Shown: one piece after another, positions 12,469 to 20,930 of the stretch
Layout: each line of letters begins with the position of its first letter
How positions within the stretch are numbered: position 1 is the first letter of the stretch
Source: a virus
IMG/VR virus record: IMGVR_UViG_3300021963_000391
Location: 1-34,202 of that record
Reading direction: 5' to 3' (one strand)
DNA: 34,202 bases
Notes under the pieces: model-generated
What the model saw: only the letters and a program-made list of their open reading frames with translations
Database searches by the model: none
Told to the model about the DNA's origin: nothing
Translations under genes and position numbers: made by a program

Positions 12469-14718
12469 TTATCCCTGACGCGCCAAGTTGGACTCGGCAG
12501 TTGCATTCGCTCGCTGAATATCAGCAGTTGTCTTTGCATTCCGGCGCGACAGATCAGCCATCGCCTTCGTGTTCTGACGCTGAATGTTGGCCATAGTCTC
12601 GGCGTTCTGGCGAGCGATTTTTGCCTGAACTTCAGCGTTGAGGACAGCGGTCTTCGGATCGACGCCCTGCTGAATTGCCTGAGCCTGCTGCATCTGCATC
12701 TGGGCTTGCTGCTGTTCGGCCAACAAATCGCCAAGCTGCTGGATGGTGTCGGACAAAATCTGAAGCTGTTGGCGATAGGCATCCGCCTGTTGGCGACGGG
12801 TCGGATCGGTCGATAGACGCAGCAGATGATCTTGAACATGCTGACCGATACCTTGAAGGAAGAGGACAATCTCCTGCGGATTGCCACCCTGCTGAAGCGA
12901 CGCAGCAGCCTCGTTGGCAGCGGCTAGGTGCGTGTCGATGTGGACGATGTGATTCTGCGTGTCAGTGACGATTGCCATGTTCCCTTGGCGCAAGGACGAA
13001 TGCTCCAGAACAGCCAGCGCGGTCTGATCTTGAACTCGCGAAGACTGGATCTGAGTCGGCAGATAACGATCCACCATTTGTTGGCCAACCTGAGCGGCGA
13101 TGTAGTCGCGCAACAAGCTGACTTTGCCACCCTCGGGCAGAGAGCCGAGTAGGCCAAGCAATGAGCCAAGAAGCTGCTGCTTCGCAAACTGAGAACCTTG
13201 GCCGACTGTGCGCGTCGCTTCCACGAAGTCGATATCAAGCATGGCTTGAACTGGAACGCCTCGTTCAGCGCAGCGACGTTGGAATTCAATCGCGTCCTTA
13301 TCCGACTTGGTAATCGGATTCAGGTTGGGATTGGAGGCTCGGTTGTACCGTTCTTCGAAGAAAGAATCGAGCTGGTTGTAATACCGACTCAGTTGGGTCT
13401 TACCGATGGCTGATTGCTGGGAGACAATCGCTTGGATTTCGGTGGCAGTGCGAGGGTTGCCAGACGGTTTGTTGAGCGATTGGCGATACTGAGAGAGATT
13501 GCCTTGAAGAACATTCTCAAGGTCCGCGTTGACCGCCATAGGAGCGTCCAGAACGCCAGCAATGTTCTGCTGAATGACTTCGTAGTCTGGCGGGAGAATG
13601 GCATACGGTCCTTGTTGAACGACGCTGGTCTTGCTGAGAGCGTTCGGGTTGAGGGGGCGGAAGAGAATCTGGGTGCGAGCGAATGCGCTGTCCACCATCG
13701 AGCAGCGGAGACGGTTCTTCAGCTCCATCGCCTGAAGCATCTTGATTCCAAGACCCTTCACGCCGTGATGCTCGCCATCGCCACGGTCGTAGTACATCGG
13801 GTGGATGATCTGCTCCCACCGCTTGTACCGACGGAGCTTGCGATACATGAAGTCTTCACTGTCACGCTCATCGATGATGGCATGGCTGATCTGACCATCG
13901 AACTCCTTGTAGAAGATGTGCGACATCAGCACTACCTCTGACCGCGCGCTGAACGTGATGTCGTTCGAGCGAAGCTGACGCTGGAAAAACTCCCAATCGT
14001 ACTGAACACCGGAGCGATACGGCTCGGGCATGGCAGCGCGAATACGCTGGCGAACGTAGTCCACGTTCCAACCAGCAGCCCTTGCAGCTTCCTCGTCCTG
14101 AATCTTCTCAAACAGATCGTCAACGCCCATACGGGTGCGGACGCAGGCCACCTTCCAGTCGCTGACGTTTGATTTGGTGCCGTCTGGGACGAGAAGGTCG
14201 GTAGCCATGATGGCTTTGCATCGCCAGTTGGAACCGTCTTCGAAGATCAGCGGACCATCGCCAATGAGAACCATCTCTCGCTGCGAGAGCTGCATGATGT
14301 AGTCGAAGTCCTTGTCGAGCTTCTGGAGGCGGTCAAACTCTTCGGTGATGATCTTCGACCATTCCTCCCGCTTATCCATGTCGTTGCCGTAAGCAGTACG
14401 GACATTCGCATAGGTCGGAACCTCGGCGAACACATCGTAGAAGGCAGACATGGCCAACGTCAGAAACGCCTCCGACTCACGGAAGTTGACGTTGGTACGG
14501 AACGCTTGGTTGTTCCGGCGAAGTTCAGCGGGGTTGTACGGCGGATTGCCATCGACCAAGCCACGGAGCTTTGCGCGGGTGTTGTTACGAAGCTCGTCCG
14601 CAGAAATCAGCTTTTGGAAGATTTCGCGAGCCGATGCCGCGTCCGCAATCCGCGTCTCTGGAGGGGTTCCGTTTTCGTTGAGCGTCTCCAGCGGCAGTTG
14701 AGCTATGTTTCCGTACAT
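12469..14718 (-). CDS. portal protein
   Basis: A 749-residue portal, the dodecameric ring through which DNA enters and leaves the head. Support: position two genes after terminase, length as in podovirus-type portals, the early pattern LRNNTRAKLRGLVDGNPPYNP typical of such portals, a long helical middle (SREMVLIGDGPLIFEDGSNW is not repeated elsewhere), and a Gln-rich helical C-terminus (QQQAQMQMQQAQAIQQ) that would form the barrel. The last 55 residues (694-748) are five 11-residue repeats of the type NAxxxAxIxRQ. The start overlaps the preceding gene by 16 bases. The assignment rests on context and overall character rather than a single catalytic motif. Confidence 0.85.
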   Translation of the reverse strand: MYGNIAQLPLETLNENGTPPETRIADAASAREIFQKLISADELRNNTRAKLRGLVDGNPPYNPAELRRNNQAFRTNVNFRESEAFLTLAMSAFYDVFAEVPTYANVRTAYGNDMDKREEWSKIITEEFDRLQKLDKDFDYIMQLSQREMVLIGDGPLIFEDGSNWRCKAIMATDLLVPDGTKSNVSDWKVACVRTRMGVDDLFEKIQDEEAARAAGWNVDYVRQRIRAAMPEPYRSGVQYDWEFFQRQLRSNDITFSARSEVVLMSHIFYKEFDGQISHAIIDERDSEDFMYRKLRRYKRWEQIIHPMYYDRGDGEHHGVKGLGIKMLQAMELKNRLRCSMVDSAFARTQILFRPLNPNALSKTSVVQQGPYAILPPDYEVIQQNIAGVLDAPMAVNADLENVLQGNLSQYRQSLNKPSGNPRTATEIQAIVSQQSAIGKTQLSRYYNQLDSFFEERYNRASNPNLNPITKSDKDAIEFQRRCAERGVPVQAMLDIDFVEATRTVGQGSQFAKQQLLGSLLGLLGSLPEGGKVSLLRDYIAAQVGQQMVDRYLPTQIQSSRVQDQTALAVLEHSSLRQGNMAIVTDTQNHIVHIDTHLAAANEAAASLQQGGNPQEIVLFLQGIGQHVQDHLLRLSTDPTRRQQADAYRQQLQILSDTIQQLGDLLAEQQQAQMQMQQAQAIQQGVDPKTAVLNAEVQAKIARQNAETMANIQRQNTKAMADLSRRNAKTTADIQRANATAESNLARQG
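12475..12639 (-). repeat. five 33-bp units coding 11-residue helical repeats in the portal tail
   Basis: Residues 694-748 of the portal read NAEVQAKIARQ, NAETMANIQRQ, NTKAMADLSRR, NAKTTADIQRA, NATAESNLARQ. Asn at position 1, a hydrophobic at position 8 and Arg at position 10 are fixed in all five. Eleven-residue periodicity points to a right-handed hendecad coiled coil, extending the barrel or forming a plug inside the head. Confidence 0.75.
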
Positions 14719-15338
14719 GGTCGTTTTTTCCAGCAGTGAGCCGGTAAGTTTTCGTTCTCTGTAGCGTCCGTGAAGCGGTGAAGTGTTTCAATGGGAAACC
14801 ACACCATGCTTCTGATAAAGCAACCACAAAATTCACAGCTCTGAACCTGCTCATCGTATGGCGTACTGCCGTGCTGCGAGAAGGTTTTTACAGCTTCTTT
14901 GAGGACGCGAGCATTGCATCCGGTACATCCAAGTGGCTTGCGATTGAACCGGCAACCTGAGCAGATGTTTGCGCGGCGGTTGGCTTCTTCTTGGCTGACT
15001 TTGCCGCCTCCAACCGTCAGGCCATGAAGCAAACTCATGCTGAACCGGATAACGTCGCCAATCTGGAGCGACTTCCGGCCTGCTGGTTTTGGAATTTCAA
15101 CGTCGTCGTAAGCGCAATCGGCACCATTTTTACAGATGTACTCCAGCATCAAGTCGTCCAAATTTGGCGGGACTTCAATGGCGTTGGCGGCGTAATGCCT
15201 CCTGACAAATTCGTGGAGTTGCGGCCATGATCCTGCGAAAACCTCGATTCCGGTTTCTGGAACGCGATAAATCCAACCGCCTGGAAGCCCACGATGATCG
15301 TTTAACAGCTTGTATCCGGTATTTGATCCGTACGTCAT
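14703..15338 (-). CDS. Cys-rich zinc-binding-type protein between terminase and portal
   Basis: A 211-residue protein. The N-terminal half (to about 100) has GGWIYRVPETGIEVFAGSWPQL and a DLMLEYICKNGADC helix. The C-terminal half holds two paired-Cys elements: ICSGCRFNRKPLGCTGC and SCEFCGCF, then HCWKKRPC, enough ligands for one or two zinc ions. Proteins of this type commonly sit between terminase and portal in environmental phages, possibly in packaging or head completion; no enzyme motif is present. The start forms ATGA with the terminase stop. Confidence 0.7.
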   Translation of the reverse strand: MTYGSNTGYKLLNDHRGLPGGWIYRVPETGIEVFAGSWPQLHEFVRRHYAANAIEVPPNLDDLMLEYICKNGADCAYDDVEIPKPAGRKSLQIGDVIRFSMSLLHGLTVGGGKVSQEEANRRANICSGCRFNRKPLGCTGCNARVLKEAVKTFSQHGSTPYDEQVQSCEFCGCFIRSMVWFPIETLHRFTDATENENLPAHCWKKRPCTET

Positions 15339-17011
15339 AAATCGTCGTAGTAAATTGAATCGGCGTCTCGAACGAGCTTTTCCCAGACTTTATCCATCTT
15401 GGTTGCTCGCGGTTCAAGAACGGAAGTCTTTCGAACCAAATCAAGAAGGACAACAGCGGCATCGGCCAAGTCTGGCGATTTTCCGGTTCGTTGTTTCATC
15501 ACGGTCTTGGATTCGACGGATATCTTCCGCTTTCCGTCATCGAACATGCGCGCGCAAAACTCTTGAAGCGTCTCGATATCCATGCCCCCGATGCGCTCTT
15601 CGACGACCCACTTTCGCATTGAGAACCAGAGTTCAGTCACCTTGCGGTCGTAAGCCTCATTGCATGGCCGACTATCCTCGTCACTGACCGGAATTGTCGA
15701 TGGAGAGCCGCCGAACTCAACGCGATGAACAACTCCCCATTCGCGAGTCAGAATGTCCGCAAGACCGCCACCCTCACCGCTTGAATCAAGGGCGAACTTG
15801 TCAGGCGGCACTCCCCGCTTGTTGCACTCTTCCTTGACTCGATTGGCTATCTGGTAGTGAACAGGCTCAGTTAGCTGTGCATTGGGCGAAATGTGGATGA
15901 TATCGCCAAAAAGTATGCTAACTTTATCGTTAGCAGTGCCAACCTTGGCAAAGCGAAGGATACACCTGTCACCGCCGAATCCTGGGTCGAGAGCAGCCAC
16001 AGTTTCGACGTTTGTACTAAACACCAACTTTTTTGTAGGTGTATGCGTATCAATGAGCGATTCGGACAGCACCGTCTTGACCATGCCGTCAGGACTCCAG
16101 AATCCGCGCGTGTACTTCCAGAAAGTAGGACTCTGCTCGCCCTCATGGCGCATCGCTGACAAGACCTGATCGTGGGTGATGAGGTATGGGTATTTTGTCC
16201 GACCCTCGCTGATGTTCGGACTCTTCATGCCGTCGAACCGTCGGCACATACCGCGTTCCGTCAGCCAATGTTGGTCTTCAATCGTGACGCTGCGCCATCC
16301 TTTGGCAGGAGTGCAGAATCGGCCATGAGGATCGAACTTGGATGCCGGATTGCCGATGACCAGCATCTTAAACTCGCGGCAACCCTTGCTGAGGTTGGTA
16401 CATGCCTCGAATGCTGCTTCAGGGGTGTCCGTCGCTTCGTCGATGATGACCATCACCCGCTCGGCGTGAATACCCTGAATGTTGGCCACAGCCTTCGAAG
16501 TGTTGCCCTCGGCGACGGCAATGGCTGAAATCGAATGGCGGTCGTCACCTTTAATAGCCTGCAACGCCATCTTCGAATCGACCATGTTGCCGGGGAAACC
16601 GCGCGATTTCCGAACAAGATCCTGAAGATTAGCCCACATGCGCTTTCGGATCATCTTCGCGGTCGTCGATGTCAGGACAACCGTTGACTTGGCAGGGTTG
16701 GCCAGCCACCAGACTGTCGCGAAAAGCGTTGCGCCAAAGGTCTTTCCGCTCGCGCCGCACCCGGCCCACCCAACGTAGTCATGCTCGCAGAGGCTTTCGA
16801 CTTGAGCTTCCAGCCACGGGTTCCAACTGAGCTTTGGCCATAGCATTTTCGTCGCATTCTGAAAATGTTCGAAAGTGCCTAATCCGCCCTCGTTTGGCTG
16901 AAGTCGGTTTCGGAATGCGTAAAGTTCCAGCTCTAGGTCAGGAATCTTGACCGGAGAACGAATTCCATACTTGTGCTGAATAAGTTGATGCTCAGACGCT
17001 TGCTCTGCCAT
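15335..17011 (-). CDS. terL: terminase large subunit
   Basis: A 558-residue DNA-packaging motor ATPase with C-terminal nuclease. ATPase: Walker A GCGASGKT (84-91), a following TVVLTSTTAKMIRKR strand, Walker B VMVIIDEA (186-193) and a VIGNP coupling segment (218-222). Nuclease of RNase H type: AALDPGFGGD (D342), FALDSSGEGG (D409) and SPDLADAAV (D514/D517) supply the acidic metal ligands. ATG 17011 was chosen over 17077 because the longer frame would run across the start of the divergent fibre gene; 54 bases then remain between the two starts. No small terminase was recognised in the window. Confidence 0.95.
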   Translation of the reverse strand: MAEQASEHQLIQHKYGIRSPVKIPDLELELYAFRNRLQPNEGGLGTFEHFQNATKMLWPKLSWNPWLEAQVESLCEHDYVGWAGCGASGKTFGATLFATVWWLANPAKSTVVLTSTTAKMIRKRMWANLQDLVRKSRGFPGNMVDSKMALQAIKGDDRHSISAIAVAEGNTSKAVANIQGIHAERVMVIIDEATDTPEAAFEACTNLSKGCREFKMLVIGNPASKFDPHGRFCTPAKGWRSVTIEDQHWLTERGMCRRFDGMKSPNISEGRTKYPYLITHDQVLSAMRHEGEQSPTFWKYTRGFWSPDGMVKTVLSESLIDTHTPTKKLVFSTNVETVAALDPGFGGDRCILRFAKVGTANDKVSILFGDIIHISPNAQLTEPVHYQIANRVKEECNKRGVPPDKFALDSSGEGGGLADILTREWGVVHRVEFGGSPSTIPVSDEDSRPCNEAYDRKVTELWFSMRKWVVEERIGGMDIETLQEFCARMFDDGKRKISVESKTVMKQRTGKSPDLADAAVVLLDLVRKTSVLEPRATKMDKVWEKLVRDADSIYYDDL

Positions 17012-17065
17012 AGTTTGGCCTTGCAATAGTTCTCGCTGGACTTGACGTTCTGCGAAAGGAAAATT
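17012..17065. promoter_or_regulatory. divergent promoter region
   Basis: Only 54 bases separate the terminase start (leftward) from the collagen-like fibre start (rightward), so promoters for the two largest operons must overlap here or lie inside the first codons of each gene. No clear -35/-10 pair was found. The right-hand gene has a ribosome site AAAGGAAAA 4-5 bases before its ATG. Confidence 0.45.
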
Positions 17066-18271
17066 ATGCCGTCGCAACTTGTTTCTTCATCCGGCTGCTG
17101 CCAGCCTTGCGACTCCGAGCCGGTAGTCGTGAATATTCCCGGCCCTCAAGGGGCCGCTGGAATCAACGGCACCAATGGCACGAACGGAATCGATTCGTTC
17201 ACCTACACGACAGCCCAGTTTTTTGTTCCCGGCCTTGGCTCAACGGTCGTTGTTCCAGTCGATAATTCCGATTTTCTTCCCGAATCGGTTGCTGGTCAGT
17301 TTTTTGTCTCGATTCAGGGTGTTGGTTACATGCAGGTTCTGGATGTAACTGGGCTTCTTGTAACGCTAAAAAATCCTGCTACTGGGGTTCTTGGAATTGC
17401 CAATGCGGTTCCAGGGACAGCGATTCCGTCCGGTTCGCTCATCACGCTTGCTGGAGCAGTTGGACCTCAGGGTGCTTCCGGTGCTTCCGGCGGCGCGCCA
17501 GTTGGAGCTTCTTACGTTTGCCGCACATCGGACGGAACGCTAACAAACGAAACTGCCCTCGACTCGCTGTCAGCCGGTTACATGAAGACCGCCGGTTCTG
17601 GCGGTGCTGGCGTCGTCTCGACGGTTGCGACGGTTCCTGTGGCCGACATCAGTGGCACGTTGCCGATTGCAAATGGCGGCACGAATGTCACGACCGTTCC
17701 AACCAATGGTCAGCTTCTGATCGGCAATGGAACCGGATACACGGTGGCCAGCTTGACCGCTGGTTCAAACGTCACGATTACACCCGGTGTTGGTTCGATT
17801 ACAATCGCAGCAACGACTGCCACGCCGTTCAACTACGTCACGTTCACTCGAAGGCTGACCGGAAACAATCTGATTGCTTCTGGAGACACCAAAAATCCGT
17901 TTAATTCAACTTCATTTCCATCAGGATCTTGGACAACGCTTGACCCTTCGGCAGGATTTACTGCTGCAACAGGTCGATTCACAGTTCCGTACACCGGATA
18001 CTACAAAATTAACGTTCTGCTCAATTTGCTTGGTAGTGCTGGCGTTTCGAGTGTCATCGTTTTTCTTCGTAAGAATGGTTCAAACATTTTGCAGAGCTTG
18101 GAATTTAACGCCACAAACGCTTCTCCTCAGAGCCTTGTTCCGGTTTCACTTTCGTACATCGACCAAGCTGCCGCCACAACCGATTACTACGACATATTGG
18201 TTCAGGCTTCCAATTTTGGAGTCAACGTTGCAGCCGGAAGCTCATTCTCTGTTCAACGCATTCAGGCTTAA
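17066..18271 (+). CDS. collagen-like fibre protein with C1q-type head
   Basis: A 401-residue structural protein. Domains: Cys-rich start (SSSGCCQPCDSE, 7-18); Gly-X-Y collagen-like run GPQGAAGINGTNGTNGI (26-42); a beta domain often repeated in phage fibres (FFVPGLGSTVVVPV ... NAVPGTAIPSGSLITLAG, 52-130); a second short collagen run (130-144); a fibre shaft with IANGGTNVTTVPTNGQLLIG; and a C-terminal domain (about 265-401) with the C1q/TNF-like pattern GRFTVPYTGYYKINVLLNL, VIVFLRKNG and FSVQRI. Such trimeric proteins decorate heads or tails and bind surfaces. Start 17066 is supported by AAAGGAAAA; the frame is open to 17042. First gene of Block C. Threonines in the collagen run could be acceptors for the GT25-like enzymes (inference). 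Confidence 0.8.
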   Translation: MPSQLVSSSGCCQPCDSEPVVVNIPGPQGAAGINGTNGTNGIDSFTYTTAQFFVPGLGSTVVVPVDNSDFLPESVAGQFFVSIQGVGYMQVLDVTGLLVTLKNPATGVLGIANAVPGTAIPSGSLITLAGAVGPQGASGASGGAPVGASYVCRTSDGTLTNETALDSLSAGYMKTAGSGGAGVVSTVATVPVADISGTLPIANGGTNVTTVPTNGQLLIGNGTGYTVASLTAGSNVTITPGVGSITIAATTATPFNYVTFTRRLTGNNLIASGDTKNPFNSTSFPSGSWTTLDPSAGFTAATGRFTVPYTGYYKINVLLNLLGSAGVSSVIVFLRKNGSNILQSLEFNATNASPQSLVPVSLSYIDQAAATTDYYDILVQASNFGVNVAAGSSFSVQRIQA

Positions 18272-18274
18272 ACC

Positions 18275-20125
18275 ATGAGCGAACGCGCACCACGGAGGTA
18301 CACGGACGGATCTGTCACCTTTGAGGGTGGCATTGACTCCGGCGTTATGCCGTCTGAGGTGGACAAGAATCAGGTTGCGTTTGCCGTCAACGCCAACTTT
18401 CGCGAGGGCTTCATTTCTCCACGCCCCGGTTTCGTTCAGAAAGACTACGACATCTGTGTCACAGTCACTGCTGACAATACCGAAATCACGGCTGACCAAA
18501 CCAACGTAACCGCAGATGGGTGGTCAGAGGAATGCTACGGCCCTCAGGGACTAACCGGCACGTTCCAATGTGCGCTACCGTACATCTCGGATGATGGACG
18601 CACCTTCATCCTGATGCTGATCAGTGGTAAAGTGTGGCTTTACAACTGCGCTGAAAACAATGCCCAGAGCTTGTCGCTTTCTGCTGATTTGGAAAACCCT
18701 TCCAATCTGCTCGATGGTTGGATGGTTCAGGCGGAGAACTTTGTCGTCATTCAGGATGGATTCAGCAAGCCGCTGATCTTCAACGGAACAAATCTGCGTC
18801 GCGCTGCTGATGACGAAATCAAGTGCGGCAGAGTGATGGCCTATGTCAACGGACGCATTTGGTATGCGCTTCCCGATGGGTTTTCGTTCCGCGCCACAGA
18901 CATTGTTTATGGAGATGGAACGCGAGCCAGTGTTCTCAAAGAAACCGAGAACACCTTCCTCAATGAGGGCGGCGACTTTGCGGTTCCGTCGGATTCAGGA
19001 GGCATCACGGCAATGGCCGTCCCCGGCAATCCAGATACGTCGCTTGGCCAAGGACCGCTTCTCGTCTTCACCCCTCGCTACGTTTTCAGCGTTCAAGCTC
19101 CTGTAGACCGCGATGTCTGGAAGAACCTGAACTATCCGATTCAAGCCATCAGCCTGCTAACCAGTGGCGCACTTGGCGCACGGTCGGCTATTACCGTCAA
19201 TGGCGACGTCTTCTACCGAGCTATCGACGGAATTCGCTCATTCATCATCGCTCGTCGCTCATTCAACGATTGGGGAAATACGCCTATCAGCGGTGAAATG
19301 ACGCCGATTGTTGAGAATGATCAGTCGAATCTTTTGTGGGCCAGTTCTGCGGTTGTCTTCGATAATCGAGTGCTGATGACGTCTCAGCCTCGCTTCAATT
19401 CCGAAGGTGTGATTCACAAGGCCATATCTGTCTTAGATATGGAGCTTGTCACATCGATGCGGAAGAAGGCTCCTCCAGCATGGTCTGGAATCTGGACTGG
19501 GTTGAATGTGTTACAGCTCGTCAAGACCGAGAACGCTTACGGGGACGCTTGCTTCGCCATTGCTCGCGGATCGGACGGAACAATTCAAATTTGGGAAATC
19601 ACCAAGTCAGACAAGTTCGACTCGAACGTTTCCGATCCTAAGAAAGAAATCGAGTGGCTGGTTCAAACTCGCGCTTACAATTTCGAACTTCCGTTCGGAC
19701 TGAAGAAGCTCGATTCGGGCGACATCTTCATCGATTCCTTAAGCGGTTCGGCGGCGTTCAATGTTCAGTATCGCCCTGACCAATACCCCGGCTGGCTTGA
19801 GTGGACCGATTGGACTGAGTGCGCGATTGTCGATCAGTGTCTGACAGGGTTGTGTCCGATAACCAATTTTCAGCCTCAATACAGGCCGAAGATGCGGCTT
19901 CCGACTCCAAGCGATATCCCGTGCAATGAGTCGACCAGCACTCCGACTCGGAATTTGTACGAGGTTCAACTCAACATTGCGGTGTCTGGATATTGCCGCA
20001 TCAAGAGTGTTCGAGTTCACGCTTACGACGTTCAAGAATCTCCTGTCGGTGAGTGCCGAACATACCAAGGATGCAAGGTCATTGATGCCTGCGACGTAAA
20101 TCCGTTTACCTACACATCGGAATAG
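18275..20125 (+). CDS. tail nozzle / stabilisation-type protein
   Basis: A 616-residue protein. The start FEGGIDSGVMPSEVDKNQVA...VNANFREGFISPRPGF (16-53) is the opening found in large beta-propeller-like tail proteins of podoviruses (gp12/nozzle or gp10-type DNA stabilisation proteins). The rest is beta-rich with repeated strands such as TFILMLISGKVWLY, GRIWYALPDGFSF and GPLLVFTPRYVFSV, consistent with a propeller. Residues 64-84 carry three heptapeptide units (VTADNTE, ITADQTN, VTADGWS) inserted in the N-terminal part and shared with the 74-residue protein of Block A. The Cys-rich C-terminal quarter (about 505-605) may hold disulphides or metal. Its place near the adaptor gene supports a tail-tip tube role. 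Confidence 0.7.
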   Translation: MSERAPRRYTDGSVTFEGGIDSGVMPSEVDKNQVAFAVNANFREGFISPRPGFVQKDYDICVTVTADNTEITADQTNVTADGWSEECYGPQGLTGTFQCALPYISDDGRTFILMLISGKVWLYNCAENNAQSLSLSADLENPSNLLDGWMVQAENFVVIQDGFSKPLIFNGTNLRRAADDEIKCGRVMAYVNGRIWYALPDGFSFRATDIVYGDGTRASVLKETENTFLNEGGDFAVPSDSGGITAMAVPGNPDTSLGQGPLLVFTPRYVFSVQAPVDRDVWKNLNYPIQAISLLTSGALGARSAITVNGDVFYRAIDGIRSFIIARRSFNDWGNTPISGEMTPIVENDQSNLLWASSAVVFDNRVLMTSQPRFNSEGVIHKAISVLDMELVTSMRKKAPPAWSGIWTGLNVLQLVKTENAYGDACFAIARGSDGTIQIWEITKSDKFDSNVSDPKKEIEWLVQTRAYNFELPFGLKKLDSGDIFIDSLSGSAAFNVQYRPDQYPGWLEWTDWTECAIVDQCLTGLCPITNFQPQYRPKMRLPTPSDIPCNESTSTPTRNLYEVQLNIAVSGYCRIKSVRVHAYDVQESPVGECRTYQGCKVIDACDVNPFTYTSE

Positions 20126-20126
20126 T

Positions 20127-20930
20127 ATGCCAAACCTAACGCTCATCACGCTTACCGCGCCAAATCTGCCGCTGACTTACTGCCCGTCCAACTACCAGCA
20201 GTTGGCCAACGACATCATCAACGGCACTCAGGCAAATTTTAACAGCTCGATTGGGAATTCGTTCTTCAACTACGGACCGACAACCCCTTCGCTGAACAAT
20301 CAGATTTACCCGTGGCTGGACGAGAACGGTGAATGGTGGGTTCGCGTCAATGGATACTGGGCTAGGAAAAACCCTGTTGCTGCCAACGGCTCCGAGCGTC
20401 GCATTTTTGTTGGCACCGCTGCTGATGTTCTCAGCTACGATGGTGGTGACGGCACGGCGACTTCAACAAATGTGACTTCTGGTCCGATGTGGGTTGTTGA
20501 TACCGCGTTTGAGGCGCGGTTCCCGGTTGGAGTCGGAGCCTTTGCGGCAAGCGGAACAGTGAATGTCACCGGCACCTCGACGAACACATCTGTTGCCGGT
20601 GAGGACAAGCACACGCTGATAGTCGCTGAAACCCCGTTCAACGAACACACGCACGGTGTGGCTCAGTTGGCGATTCCGAATAACGACGATTACTACCTTG
20701 TTGGAAAATCTTGGACCGGACTTGGATCGTATCCGACCAAGATCATTCAGGGTGCTGCTGGAACTGGTGGTGGCGGCGCAGGTCCAAGCATCACGACCGG
20801 CGAAGTTGGAACGACCAACGCCGACAAGACTGGAAACGACAGCCAGAACGCCATTGGCCATAACAACCTGCCGCCGTTCTACGGTGTTTACTTCATCAAG
20901 CGCAGCAGCCGAGTCTACTACACCAAATGA
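20127..20930 (+). CDS. tail fibre with collar-type C-terminus
   Basis: A 267-residue protein. The N-terminal 90 residues (YCPSNYQQLANDIINGTQANF ... YPWLDENGEWWVRVNGYWAR split here) are typical of short fibres in environmental phages. The C-terminal part has EHTHG, a Gly-rich loop (GAAGTGGGGAGPS) and ends GHNNLPPFYGVYFIKRSSRVYYTK, close to the end of phage tail-collar domains (short tail fibre tip, HNN-PP-xxV-FIK). The His residues of HTHG and GHNN may bind a metal as in T4 gp12-like tips. Likely a receptor-binding tip or spike. The stop forms ATGA with the next gene. Confidence 0.7.
   Translation: MPNLTLITLTAPNLPLTYCPSNYQQLANDIINGTQANFNSSIGNSFFNYGPTTPSLNNQIYPWLDENGEWWVRVNGYWARKNPVAANGSERRIFVGTAADVLSYDGGDGTATSTNVTSGPMWVVDTAFEARFPVGVGAFAASGTVNVTGTSTNTSVAGEDKHTLIVAETPFNEHTHGVAQLAIPNNDDYYLVGKSWTGLGSYPTKIIQGAAGTGGGGAGPSITTGEVGTTNADKTGNDSQNAIGHNNLPPFYGVYFIKRSSRVYYTK

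Noticed and set aside
13414-13941. 175-residue + strand frame within the portal gene
   Set aside because: Antisense shadow; the portal frame accounts for the sequence and packs tightly with its neighbours.
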